Positions 12,499-25,424 of a stretch of DNA of 64,000 nucleotides are shown one piece after another. Position numbers and translations under genes: made by a program. The stretch's first letter is position 1; the number at the start of each line of letters is the position of its first letter. The stretch comes from Mycoplasmatales bacterium. GTDB lineage: Bacteria; Bacillota_I; Bacilli_A; Mycoplasmatales; JABABV01. Below the pieces are notes generated by a model that was not told where the DNA came from, made no database searches, and saw only the letters and a list, made by a program, of their open reading frames with translations. Where the stretch lies: assembly GCA_014238055.1 (NCBI GenBank), contig JABABV010000001.1, positions 120,938 to 184,937 on the forward strand. Direction: 5' to 3'.

Positions 12499-13919
12499 GC
12501 AAAATAAATCATTTTTTTAGCTTTTTTATTACTATAAAAACATTTGGCATCAACTGGTGGTTTAGAAGCATTTCCGATTGGAATACATCTAGTAGTTGCT
12601 TGCGTTTCGATTTTAATTTTCTCTTCGTGAGTAGAATTACATCCAAAAGGAGCTAAAACAATCTTATTATCTTTAATAGCTGCTTTAAATTGATCGTAAT
12701 TAGTTACTTCAACGATATTATCTTCTAAATGCTTAGTTGCTTTAGCTAACATTTGATTATGAATATCTGTTAATAATGGTTTAATGCGATCGCGAACTTC
12801 AGAAATATTTACTTTTTCTTTTTTTAAAGTATCTCTTCGTACGATCGTAACTTCATCATTTGCGATATCTCGTGGTCCAATTTCAATTCTAATTGGTGTT
12901 CCTTTAATCTCGTTAGCAGCAGCTTTATATCCAGGACCTTTATTCGTTAAATCTATTTTCGTACGGAAACGACGTTTTAAAGATTTAAATAATTCTTGTG
13001 ATTTTTCCATTACAAGAGGATGCTTATCTGCAAAAATAGGCATAATAACTACTTCAACAGGGGCAACTTTTGGCGGTAATACTAAACCATAGTTATCACT
13101 ATGACACATAATTAAAGCACCAATTAATCTAGTTGATACTCCTCAAGAAGTTTGATAAACAAATTCTAATTTATTTTTAGAATTTTGGAATTTAATATTG
13201 AAAGCGTGCGCAAAGTTTTGTCCAAGATAATGAGAAGTTCCTGACTGTAATGCTTTTCCATCTTTCATTAAAGCTTCAACTGTGTAAGTTGTTTTCGCTC
13301 CAGCAAATCTTTCCATCGGTGTTTTCTTACCGAATAATGTTGGGATTGCTAAATAATCTTGTAAAAATTTACGATACATTTTAATCATTTTACGAGCAAA
13401 TTGACGAGCTTGTAAAGCGCTTTCATGAACTGTATGACCTTCTTGTCATAGAAATTCTGAAGTTCTTAAAAAAGGTCGTGTAGTTTTTTCTCATCTAACT
13501 ACATTAGCTCATTGATTATATAAAATTGGTAAATCTTTATATGAATTTATTTTATCAGAAAAATAATTACAAAATAAAACTTCCGAAGTTGGACGTACGA
13601 CAATTGCTTCATCTAGTTCAGTATCTCCAACTCGAGTTACTGTTGCTACTTCAGGAGCAAATCCTTCGATATGATCTTTTTCTTTTTCTAAAAATCTTTT
13701 AGGCATGAATAATGGAAAATAAACATTATTAACACCTTGTTTTTTAAATTGACTATCTAATATAGTTTTTATATTATCTCACAATGAAAACCCTAAAGGT
13801 TCAAAAATTATCGTTCCTTTAACAGGCCCATAAGTCATTAGCTCACTTTGTTTAACTACATCAGTATATCATTTAGCAAAATCTTTTTCTAAAGGGGTAA
13901 TTCGTTCATGTTGTTTCAT
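12486..13919 (-). CDS. proS: prolyl-tRNA synthetase
   Basis: MKQHERITPLEKDFAKWYTDVVKQSELMTYGPVKGTIIFEPLGFSLW...VVRPTSEVLFCNYF...HSDNYGLVLPPKVAPVEVVI; four same-frame fragments. Confidence 0.95.
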
Positions 13920-13948
13920 TTGTTAACTCTCCGTTTTTATAATTTTAA

Positions 13949-15655
13949 TTATGATACTAAATTTTTGAAACTATGTTCACTTAAAAATATATTATCTTCA
14001 GGTGTTTTTGGTTTTTCGATTACTAAACAATTTCGATTATTAGATAATGATTTTTGAATCGTTAAAATTTTAATTTGATTCTCAACATTATTATGAATAT
14101 TATTCGTTAATTTACGACTTACAAAGATTAATTCCGGAATTAAAACTCTAAAATATTGTTCTGATACTAAATAATTATCAACATTATATAAAGCAATTTT
14201 ATAATTACAATTACGTAATCGACGTACGATGTCGATCATATGGTTTAATGATAATTTTTCAAAATCATTAATCAAAATAATAATTCGATTATTAATATTA
14301 TGATCTTGATTAATTGCAAAAGCATTAATTTGATTTAAAAGTGTCATACTCGAAATTCTAATAATATAAGTTTCTTTATTTTTGAAATTTATAATTCTTT
14401 TTTTCAGTAATTTAAAAGCAAAAATATCATATTCTTCTTCTAAGCCAACTGCTTTGATTTGCCTACGGACATTTTTTTCTTTAAATACAGAAATGTTTTC
14501 AACTGGTAAAATATCGATTAAATTTCCAATTAAATGATTTTTTTCATAATCAATAATCGGGTTTGAATTAAAAACAAAATTTGCTTTCGAAATTGCTGTT
14601 TTAAAAATTAAATAGCAATTCATAAATTGTTTATAAGTTTCTTCGTTATCCATAACATTAAAAATAATATAGTTAAAATAATTTCCAGACTTCATTAAGT
14701 CTTTAAATCTTTTTTCTTCTAACATACTATAAGCAAACTTAGCTTTTTGACGTAAGCTATTAATAGTATTTACATTTTTTAAATCATGAATGTAAGAAAT
14801 CCCTGCTTTAAAAGGCATATTAATCGATAACGTTTTCGAGATACGTTTAAAAATTATTTTAAAAATATTATTAATAATTTTTCTACTATTAACATTTTTT
14901 AATTTACTGAATTTAAAAATGTAGAACTCTAAATGTTTTTCACTAGTTATTATATAACCGTTTTTACATAAATATTCAAATAAAATGTTTTTTATTATTC
15001 CGATCATACCACTTTTTTTACCGATTAAATTACTTAAAAAATCATTTAAATTAATATAAATTACGACTCCCGTTTTATATTTTTGTAAATGGGACATTTT
15101 CATAATTTTATTATCGATATCATAATTTAAAACTTTATTTTTATAAATCTTAGAAAAATCTTTTTTAAAAAAAGATAAATTAGAAGATAGTTGACCATAT
15201 AAGATTCTTTTATTATCAGAATAACTTAATAATGACATTTTAAATTTTAAATCAAAAGGTTCGTTTTTCGGCTTATGTTTTTCATTATTTAAAATAATAT
15301 TAAACTTTTTTCTTCAATCGATTTTTGGAGCATTGTTATGAAACTTTTTCAAAGTAATTAATAAGCTATTGATAATTGATTTAGAATTAGTTTCGTTATG
15401 TTCTAAAAATTTAATTAAAGGTAAAGAGATCGATCCGTTACTATTGATTTTTTTATCAAACATCATTGCTAATGATTTTAATTTATCATCTGGTTCTTTA
15501 TCTAATAAAGTTCTAATAATCATTTTATTATCATCGATGTCTACTTCAAAAAGAAGGACTCCGACTTTTTGAATATATAAACAATATTTTCAAATCAATA
15601 ATGAACTAGTTAATAAAATAGCAATTATAATAAATCCAATTATTAAGAAAATCAT
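13949..15655 (-). CDS. membrane-anchored protein with degenerate GGDEF-like and EAL-like domains
   Basis: N-terminal TM (MIFLIIGFIIIAILLTSSLLIW); GVVIYINLNDFLSN..GISYIHDLKNVNTINSLRQKAKFAYSMLEEK resembles GGDEF; NPIIDYEKNHLIGNLIDILP...RIIILINDFEKLSLNHMIDIVRRLRNCNYKIALYNVDNYLVSEQYFRVLIPELIFVSRKL resembles EAL; catalytic residues not conserved. Confidence 0.6.
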
Positions 15656-15685
15656 ATTAAAACCCCTTTTTAATATTAAGTAAAC

Positions 15686-17878
15686 TTATTTTATAATTTT
15701 TTTAATACTTTTATGATTTTTTAAAAAACTTTTAATCCCATGATTGTATTTAAAAGAAATAGTAATAATATCATCATCTATTTTAACTATCGTTCCGATT
15801 CCAAAAACTTTATGTTCAACGATATCATCAATTACAAAATCTCGATTATTAGAATGATAATTTTCAACTCTTTTATCAACGAATTCTTTGCTGTCATTGA
15901 TACTAAATTTAGTAACTGGCTCAGCAACTGCAATCGTTAATAAAGGTTTAATTTCATTGATAAAACGTGAAACTGGTAATGGTGTATTAACTTTATCGAA
16001 AGCAAATCGAGTTGCACTAGCGATAAATATTTGTTTTTGTGCTCTCGTAATAGCAACATAAGCAATTCGTCTTTCTTCTTCTAAGTTCAATGGTAATGAT
16101 AATGCATGGGGCATTATTTCTTCATTTAGGCCGATTAAAAAGACATATGGAAATTCTAATCCTTTGGCGTTATGAACTGTCATTAATCTAATACTATCTT
16201 CATTATCACTATCTTCGTTAGTATTACTTAATAAACTGATGTCAGATAAAACATCTTTTAAGTTTTCTAATAATGAATTGCTGTTATGTTCGGCAATAAC
16301 ATTAAAATTATTTTGAAAGAATTGGAATAATTCTTTAACATTATCTTTTCTAGAACCAGTAACTAATTGTTTTTCATCTAAAATTGTTAAATAGTTTTGG
16401 TATCCTGAATCAAGATATAATTTTTCAACGATCGTCATAAACTTTTTAACATCTTTAGTTTCTAAACTTTTCTTAGCAGCGCTAACTACGTCAATCAATT
16501 TTGTAATTTGGTTAACACAATTATTAGATAAACCGATATCAGTTAAATTCTTCATGATCGCTTCAAAATAACTAATGTTTTTTTGGTTAGCAAAGTCAGT
16601 AATTTTCTTTCAACTTTTCGGTCCAATTGAACGACGAGGAACATTGATTATTCTTTCTAAATAAAAATCATGTCCACTAACAACTACTCATAAATAACTA
16701 ATTAAATCTTTAATCTCTTGACGAGCAAAAAAGTTAATATTTCCAATAACTCGATATTTCATATTCGACTTAATTAAAGCTTGTTCTAAATATAAACTTA
16801 AACTATTAACACGGTAAAGAATTACAATGTCTGCTAAAGGAACTCCTTTTTGTTGTAGTTTATTAATTTCATTAATCGTTCATCGCGCTTCGTCTTCAGC
16901 AGAAAAAGCTTGATAATATAAAATTGGTAAATCATTATTTTTACTACTAAATAATTCTTTGTCTAAACGAATTTTATTGTTTTTAATTAGTTTATTAGCT
17001 ACTTCTAAAATCTTTTGTGGTGAACGATAATTTTCTTTTAATGTTATCGTTTCTAAACTAGGATAGTCTTTCGCTAAATTAAGAATGATGTCGACGTTTG
17101 CCCCTCTTCAAGAATAAATAGTTTGGTCTGGGTCACCAACGACACATAAGTTTTGTTTTTTCTGAGAAAGAATTTTTATTATATTATATTGATAATAACT
17201 CGTATCTTGAAATTCATCTACTAAAATATAATCAAAGTAACTTACTCATCGCTGAGCCACTTCATCATATGTTGATAAAATCTTTTCTGTCTTTAAAATT
17301 AAATCATTAAAATCAAGGACGTTATTATCGTTTTTATAAATTAAATATTTTTGATAAATTCCAATAGTATTAGCTGTGAAAGTGTCATCGTCAACGATAC
17401 TATTTTTTAATTCTTCAATTGTCATTTTTTGCATTTGTCAATTTGAAAACATTTTGATTAACTTAACACCACTATATTCATTTCCTAAAAAATTAGATTC
17501 TTTAACAAATTTTTTGATTAATTTTTTTTGATCATCAGTATCTAAAATAATAAAATCTTTTTTAAATCCTAGTTTTAATACTTCGATTTCTCTACGTAAA
17601 AATCAAGAACAAAAACTATGGTAAGTTCTAATAATTGGTAAGCTAGTATCGTGAGAGATTACTTTACCGACACGATTTCGCATTTCTGTGGCAGCTTTAT
17701 TTGTAAAAGTAATTGCCAATATACGTTTAGCATCTAAATGCATATCATTAATTAAATAACTGATTTTTTCAGTTATAACAGTAGTTTTACCAGTTCCGGC
17801 ACCAGCAACAATACGCAAAGGTTTATCGTTTGTTACAACAGCATTTAATTGATCTTGATTTAATTTTTTATTTATCAT
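15686..17878 (-). CDS. pcrA: UvrD/PcrA-type ATP-dependent DNA helicase
   Basis: [96 protein letters not shown]; single frame with TGA=Trp. Confidence 0.95.
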
Positions 17879-18525
17879 TAATTAACAACCTCTACTTTTT
17901 TCTTTTCTTTTGCGGGTATTGGTTTAAGACTTTCTTGTAAGGCGATTCTAACTTCATGAGTTTTTTTAATTACAATAACCATAGTATGAGAATATAAATC
18001 AGCTAAAGTTTTTTTATCTTTACGAACAACCATAATCAAAGCACAAGCAATGATAAAAATTCACCAAAAGCTACTACAGCTTAAAACTAAATTTAACATA
18101 ATTTGTTCACCAGCTGATAATGTATTATTTGTTTTATTTAATTGATATAAAACGTTGCTGCCAACTAATGTAAAAAATAAAACAAATAAAACCATTAATA
18201 AAAATGAATAGAATATTTCGCGTTGTCATATATATTTATTGTTATTATGCTTTTGAATAGCAATAACTTTAATTCCTAATATTTTTTTACCTAAAGTTTG
18301 TCCTGATTTTAAATATAGTGGCATGATGTTGAAAAGATATATCGTTACGATCGTTCCAAGTGCTCCAACAACGCGTAATCATTCAGAACGATATTTAAAA
18401 TCTAACAAAGCACTACTGATAAAAATAACTAAGAATATAACGAAAGCAGCATTATCGATTATTCTAGCTAATAATCTTATTCAAAATCCGGCGGCAACAT
18501 ATACCGTTTCTTTTCTACTTTTCAT
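17878..18525 (-). CDS. RDD family membrane protein
   Basis: GFWIRLLARIIDNAAFVIFLVIF...LYLKSGQTLGKKILGIKVI...QREIFYSFLLMV; visible only with TGA=Trp. Confidence 0.8.
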
Positions 18526-19513
18526 TATAAGAAAAACCTGCTAATAATTTTTTACGTCATTTTACATCAGATTTAATAATTTCTTCTAAGTTGTATTTTG
18601 GTTGTCATTTCAATTCATTAATAGCTTTGTTAGCATCAGCAACTAATATTGGAGGATCTCCAGCACGTCTTTTTACGATGCTATAATTAATTTTTTTATC
18701 AATAATTTTTTCAGTTGCTTTAATAACTTCTAAAACGCTATATCCTGAATTAGAACCTAAGTTATAAATGCTAGATTTTTTCGATAATTGTTTGATCGCT
18801 AAAACGTGAGCTTGCGCTAAATCGCTTACGTGAATATAATCACGAATACAACTACCATCTCTCGTATCTCAATCATCACCATAAACAACCATTTTCGGAC
18901 GAATTCCTAAAGCAGTTTCTACAACGACAGGAATTAAATGAGTTAAAGGGTTTTTATTTGAAAATAAACCAATATTACCAGAACGGTCAGCTCCAGAAAC
19001 GTTAAAATATCTAAAAATAACGTATTTAAAATCAAATGCATCGGCACAATATTGAATTAATTGTTCACTTACTCTTTTAGAAAAACCGTAAGGGTTGATC
19101 GGATTTTTCGGTTCATCTTCTACGACAGGGACGTTTTTTATTTCGCCATAAACTGCAGCAGTTGAAGAAAAAATTATTTTTTTAATATTAAATTGATTCA
19201 TAACTTCAAGTAATATTGAAAAGTTAACTGAATTATTTGAAAAATATTTTAATGGTTTACTTACTGATTCAGCTACCGAAATATCGGCAGCAAAATTCAT
19301 AACCACGTTTATTTTATGATCAGTAAATATTTTTGATAATAACTTTCTATCATTAATATTACCTTCATAAAAAATTACTTCTTTATCTAACGAATTTTTA
19401 AAACCAGTTGATAAATCATCGATTACAACTACTTGATAATTATCTCTTAATAATTCTTTTACAGTATGAGAACCAATATAACCGGCTCCACCAGCTACTA
19501 ATATTTTTTCCAT
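18515..19513 (-). CDS. galE: UDP-glucose 4-epimerase
   Basis: ILVAGGAGYIGSHTVKELL, IDDLSTG, FSSTAAVYGE, NPYGFSKRVSEQL, FRYFNVSGAD. Confidence 0.95.
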
Positions 19514-19541
19514 AACTTAACTCCTTTATTATATTATAATA

Positions 19542-20909
19542 TTAAAATTTTAAATTTCTTGGTGTTCTTGGAAATGGAATAACATCTCTAATATTTGCCA
19601 TACCTGTAAAATACATCACTAATCTTTCGAAACCTAATCCAAAACCACAACTCTTAGAACTACCGAAACGACGCATATTTAAATATCATTCTAGTTCTTT
19701 GTTATCTAAATTTAATTCTTGCATACGTTTTTTAAGTTCGTCGTAGCGTTCTTCTCTTTGTGATCCACCGACTAATTCACCAATTCCAGGAACTAATAAA
19801 TCGAAAGCAGCTACAGTTTCATTATCTTCATTCATTCTCATATAAAAAGCTTTTATTTCTTTTGGATAATTAATTACAAAAACGGGTCCTTCAAAATGTT
19901 TTTCAGATAAATATTTTTCATGTTCTGTTGCCAAATCAATTCCAAAATGAATATCTTTAAATTCAAAATTTACACCATTTTTTTGAGCTTCTTGTAAAAT
20001 TTCAATCGCTTTACGATATTCTAATCTTGGAAATTCGCTCGAAGCAACTTTTTCTAAAGTAAAAATTAATTCATTATTAATTTTATCGTTTAAGAAAACT
20101 AGTTCATCACGACATTCTTTTAAAGTGTTTTTAATTAAATATTTAATTAAATCTTTAGTTAGATTTAAATCATCATTTAAATCTCCGAATGCTAATTCTG
20201 GTTCTAACATTCAAAACTCAGCAGCGTGGCGTAATGTATTAGAGTTTTCGGCACGAAAAGTGGGACCGAAACTATATACTTTACGAAATGCTTGGGCATA
20301 TGCCTCAGCTGTTAATTGTCCTGAAACTGTTAGCGAAGCTTTTTTAGAAAAGAAATCTTTGCTATATTTATCATCTGTTCGAGTTGTTACAGTAAAACTT
20401 TCTCCGGCACCTTCAGCATCATTTTCAGTAATAATTGGAGCATGAACTCATAAATAATCATTTTCTATAAAATATTTATGAATTAATTGACCTAATACTG
20501 ATCTGATTTTAAAGACAGCACGGAACAATTGTGTTTTTGGACGTAAATGAGCAATCTCTCTTAAAAATTCAAAACTATGTTCTTTTGATTGTAAAGGGTA
20601 GTCTGAATCTGAAATTTTAATAATATTGATTTCATTTGCTAATAATTCATAACTTTGCCCTTTAGCTTTTGATTCGATAAACATTCCTTTAACTTCGATT
20701 GAACTAGCAGTTGTTAATTTGCTTATTTCAGCAAAATTACTGATACTGTCTAATTTATAAACAACTTGTAAACTTTCAAATTTAGTTCCATCGTTAATCG
20801 TTAAGAAGCCAATTTTTTTAGAATTACGATTAAACCCAACTCAAGCTTTTATTTTCACTTCTTTATTTATTTTATCTTTAGCTTGCTTTAATAATTCACA
20901 TAAATCCAT
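19542..20909 (-). CDS. asnS: asparaginyl-tRNA synthetase
   Basis: N-terminal OB fold, [79 protein letters not shown]. Confidence 0.93.
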
Positions 20910-21041
20910 CTTCTAAATACCTTCCATTTCTTGAAATAATCTATTTTTATTAAATTATCTCTGTTTTCGCTTTATTTTTAACACAATTATATCATTATAT
21001 TTAAATTTTCAAGTTATTTAATCTAAAAAATAGTTTTTATC

Positions 21042-21893
21042 TTATTTTTTTAGATTGTTTAATAACAATAAATTTTGAATTAAACTAGCAACTGTCATCG
21101 GCCCTATCCCTCCAGGAACTGGCGTTATAGCACTAGCGTGTCCTAAAAACGATTCTAAATTAACATCGCCATAAATTTTTTTACTTTCTCTTTTAGAGAT
21201 TCCGACATCAATCAAAATAACTTTCTCTTTTACTTGATTTTTATTATTTAATATATGTTTTACACCAGTCGAACTAACGATAATATCTGCTTCTTTTAAA
21301 GCTTTTTTAGTTATTTCAAGATCAGTTTCTTTATCTAAACAAATATGTTTAATTCCTAACAAATCTAATTCAACTGCCATCGGTTTACCAACAACGACAC
21401 CTTGACCTAATAAAGCAACATATTTATTCGTTCAATCAAAATTATAATATTTAAATAATTCAAAAATTCCAAACGGAGTTGCTGGAACGATTCCACCAGT
21501 TCGGTTAATTCTTAATGAATTATTAGCTCCACTCAAACCATCAACATCTTTTTTAGGATCGATTAAATTTAAAATTTCTTCTTGATGTTTCACTAAATGT
21601 TGCGGGAAAGGTAATTGTAAAATAAATCCCGTAAGCGTTTTATCATTATTTAAATCTAAAATAAGTTTTTTTAATTCTGCTAAAGAAGTTTTTTCTGTAA
21701 GTGAAATTAATTGACCTTTAATCCCTATTTCTTTACAGACTTTTAATTTATGCGAAACATATATCTTACTAGCGGGATCGTTACCAATGATTACGATTGC
21801 TAATTTTAAAGTTAATTTTTTGTCGGTAATTTCTCGCTTGACACTTTCTATAATGCGCTTAGCTAAAGTTTTACCTTCCATAATTATTGTCAT
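21042..21893 (-). CDS. folD: bifunctional methylenetetrahydrofolate dehydrogenase/cyclohydrolase
   Basis: VIIGNDPASKIYVSHKLKVCKEIGI, GFILQLPFPQHL, PKKDVDGLS, ATPFGIFELF, PVPGGIGPMTVASLIQN. Confidence 0.95.
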
Positions 21894-21913
21894 AATTAAA
21901 CTCCTTTTAACTA

Positions 21914-22525
21914 TTATTCTTTACTAGAAATTAAAATCATTTCTGGGTTTTTATCAAAAATTTCAACTATTATACTTTGGTTTTTTACAAAAGCGTTACT
22001 GACTAAACGAGTATCGTATTTCGCTACTTGATAATTAGTTATATTATAAAGAGCCTTTTCAATATTTATAACAGCTGCCTTAAAAGCAAAAATCGTAAAA
22101 GTACTATTATCTATTAATGGACTAACGATATTTTTACCTTGATGTAGTTTTACGACTAAATGATTTTCGTTGATAATTGCTTTAACGTTATATTTAAGAA
22201 CTAAGTTCATAACGTGAGCGTCCATATCGATACGTGTTCCGCCACAATAAAATAAAATATTTTGATATTTATTTTTAATAGCTCATTTAATAGCGTATTC
22301 GCCATCACTAATAACTTGGTCTTGTTTATGAATAAAATTATTCATATTTTTTATTTCTTGACGTTTTTTCTCATCTTTTACACTATCAAGATCGCACATC
22401 GCTGAAATCATCGCTATATTATTATTTAATAAATAAACGATTCCTTTTTCGACGCCAATATAATCACCAGCTATATTTAAACGTTTTTTTAAGTTGGTTG
22501 CGACAATAATTGCAGTTTTATTCAT
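21914..22525 (-). CDS. probable thiamine pyrophosphokinase
   Basis: GVEKGIVYLLNNNIAMISAMCDLDSVKDEKK...QVISDGEYAIKWAIKNKYQNILFYCGGTRIDMDAHVMNLVL, TPK-like. Confidence 0.75.
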
Positions 22526-22551
22526 AAACAACTCCTTAGTAAATTTATTTT

Positions 22552-22584
22552 AAAACACACAAACTTAATCAATTTGTGTGTTTT
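22552..22584. terminator. intrinsic terminator-like hairpin upstream of the peroxiredoxin stop / downstream of thiN 5' region
   Basis: aaaacacacaaact-taatc-aatttgtgtgtttt. Confidence 0.7.
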
Positions 22585-22605
22585 CAAATAAATTTAGTGA
22601 TATTT

Positions 22606-23169
22606 TTATTTTTTATCTAAAAATTTTCCACTAGGTTTTCAATTACAAGGTACTAATTCACCTGATTTAGCAGCTTTAGAAGCTTTAATTAAACGTAACG
22701 CTTCTTCAGCACTACGACCAACTTCACCATTAGTAACGTATTGAGTTCATAAAATTCCGTCAGGATCGATAATAAATAAACCTCTTCAAGAAATTCCGTT
22801 AACTTCATCATAGACACGATATAATTTAGCGTATTTATGAGTTTTATCAGATGCCATTGGATGATTTATTTTTCCTAAATCACCATTAAATCAATTACGA
22901 TGAGAATGTGTTGAATCTACTGAAACAGCAATTATTTCTGCACCTTCATTGTTAAATTCTGATGTTAAATTTGATAGTTCACGAATTTCAGTCGGACAAA
23001 CGAAAGTAAAGTTTGCTGGATAAAAATATAAAATTGTTCATTTTTTATTTTTCATGTTTTCAGCTAAACTAACTTTACCAAACGTTCCATCTGGTAAGAA
23101 CGCATCCATTTCAAAACTAGGTGCTTTTTTACCGATATAAACTTCTTCTTTAATATGTTTTTTTTCCAT
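22606..23169 (-). CDS. peroxiredoxin (AhpC/Tsa family)
   Basis: KKAPSFEMDAFLPDGTFGKVSLAENMKNKKWTILYFYPANFTFVCPTEIRELSNL...VSVDSTHSHRNW; visible only with TGA=Trp. Confidence 0.93.
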
Positions 23170-23258
23170 TAATAATCTCCTTATTTTAAGCTTTTCGATA
23201 TTTTATTTCGAATAAGTTAATCAATATTATACCAACATTTTTTAAAAATAACTAATTT

Positions 23259-24257
23259 TTACTTCAATTCTTCACTTGAAATACTTTCTTTAAAATAATT
23301 ATTTTCAAAATTATTAGCGCTAAATCGATCTCAAGCAGCTTGAGCAATCATAGCACCGTTATCAGTGCAATATTGTATTTTAGGAATGATTACTTTAGTA
23401 TCGTGTAAATCGTTAAAAACTTTACGTAAATAACTATTTGCACTAACCCCACCAGCAATTACTAAACTTTTAGAAGGGTATTTTTGGAGAGCTCTTTTAG
23501 TCTTTTTTTGCAATATTGTAATAGCACTATATTGCAACGAAGCTGCCAAATCAGCATCATTAATTAATTCATGCGAACGCATTAATTTATTATATAAATT
23601 AATGAATGAAGATTTTAAACCAGAAAAAGAAAAATCTAAACTATCGTCATCTAAAGGCATTGGTAGTTTATATGCTGGATGACCTTCTCTACTTAGAGCA
23701 TCAATTTTAGGACCACCAGGGTAGCCAAGTTTTAAAATACGAGCAACTTTATCATAACATTCACCAACAGCGTCATCACGAGTAGTTCCTACGATATCAT
23801 AAGAAAAAGCTTCTTTCATATAAACTAATTCAGTATGACCACCAGAAACGATTAAAGCCATTGCTGGATAAATAATTTTATCATCGATATTAGCAGCATG
23901 AATATGCCCTTCTAAATGATGAATTGGCATTAAAGGAATATCTAATGATATTGCTAATGTTTTCGCAAAAATGGCACCTATTTGTAGTGCTCCGATTAAT
24001 CCTGGCGCGAAAGTATAAGCGATCATATCAACTTCGTTTAAAGTAATTTTTGCTTCGTTTAAACTTTCTTGTAAAACATAAGGAAAATTATATTCATGTA
24101 ATCGAGCAGCTAATTCTGGAATCACGCCACCATAATGAACGAATAAATCAATTTGTGATATTAATTTATTAGCGATTAACTTACCATCTTTGATAATGGC
24201 AATCCCAGTTTCATCACAACTAGTTTCGATCGCTAAAATTATTTTTGAAGTTTCCAT
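23259..24257 (-). CDS. tsaD: tRNA t6A37 threonylcarbamoyltransferase subunit TsaD
   Basis: LAIETSCDETGIAII, HHLEGHIHA, LIVSGGHTELV, VIAGGVSANSYLR, CTDNGAMIAQAAW. Confidence 0.96.
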
Positions 24258-24808
24258 TATTTCAACTTCCTATAATTTAATTTTTTATGATAATCTAATT
24301 TAAATTTAAAAAAATCTTCTTGAATTTCAAAATGATTTTCTTTAATATGATTAACTAAGTTTGGAAAATTAATTAATAAATTACTATTACTATTTTCTAA
24401 TAACTCACTTAAACGAATCCCTTTGAATTCTCCATTAATAAATTTTGAAGTATAGTAGAATCCACCACGAGCATCAATTTGATGGACACCATCAAATTGA
24501 TAATCTATATAAACTTGAGGACTTTTAATTGTTAAAATAGTTATTTTATCATTTAATAATTTTAATGATTTAGCAAACGCTAAGCTAATTCGCATTCCTG
24601 TATAACTACCAGGACCAATCGCTAAATATAATTTCTTAATTTCACTAACTTTTAAATTACTGCTTTTTAAACATTCATAATAAACTTTAGGGAGCATTTC
24701 GCTATATCGGCGTTCTCCGTTAGTATTTTTTTTAAATAAAAGTTTATAATCGTTATCAAACAAGTATAAACAAAAATTACTATTAGTTGTATCGATAAAA
24801 AGATTCAT
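24257..24808 (-). CDS. tsaB: tRNA t6A37 modification protein TsaB
   Basis: NLFIDTTNSNFCLYL...LYLAIGPGSYTGMRISLAFAKSL; abuts tsaD. Confidence 0.88.
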   Translation of the reverse strand: MNLFIDTTNSNFCLYLFDNDYKLLFKKNTNGERRYSEMLPKVYYECLKSSNLKVSEIKKLYLAIGPGSYTGMRISLAFAKSLKLLNDKITILTIKSPQVYIDYQFDGVHQIDARGGFYYTSKFINGEFKGIRLSELLENSNSNLLINFPNLVNHIKENHFEIQEDFFKFKLDYHKKLNYRKLK

Positions 24809-24826
24809 AATCTTTCTCCTATCAAA

Positions 24827-25255
24827 TTAATGCGCACAAGAACAAATATTGAAAATACGTTGATTTTTATCATTAACTTCAATATCTATGCGGATTGCAT
24901 TTGGAAATTTAACTTCTAAATTACCAGCTCATTCAATTACTGTTAAATTATCAAACATATATTCTAAAAATTCTTCGCCACCACCGTTTAAACGGTAAGC
25001 GTCGATATGAATTAAATATTTAAGTTGAGAATTTGTTAATTCATCTTCATTTATAAGATAACGTTTCATAATATTATAAGTTGGACTTTTGATATATTTT
25101 TTTATATTTAATAATTTACCTAAACATTGTGTAAATGTTGTTTTTCCGCTTCCAAGATCACCATATAGCAAAATTATCTTTCTTTTTTTAAAGGCCGGTA
25201 AGAGTTCTTTTGCTAATTGATAAGTTTCCTTTTCATTTGTAATTATTTTCATCAT
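24827..25255 (-). CDS. tsaE: tRNA t6A37 modification ATPase TsaE
   Basis: IILLYGDLGSGKTTFTQCLGKLL, KSPTYNIMKRY, HIDAYRLNGGGEEF. Confidence 0.93.
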
Positions 25256-25424
25256 TATTATATTTCACCTATATTATTATATCATTATTTAATAAGTCGT
25301 CATAATTAAAATTATCTAAAACCGAATTTTATTTAACTTTTTTATTTATTCATATTCATTGAGTAAATAAAGATAATATGATAAAATTATGTAATTATTT
25401 AAACGTAGTATTTAGGAGGTGTAG

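Noticed and set aside
12784-13092. 102-aa plus-strand ORF
   Set aside because: Antisense shadow of proS.
13949-15655. Active diguanylate cyclase or phosphodiesterase
   Set aside because: GGDEF and EAL catalytic residues are not present in the translation; only the fold-level pattern is suggested.
20125-20445. 106-aa plus-strand ORF
   Set aside because: Antisense to asnS.
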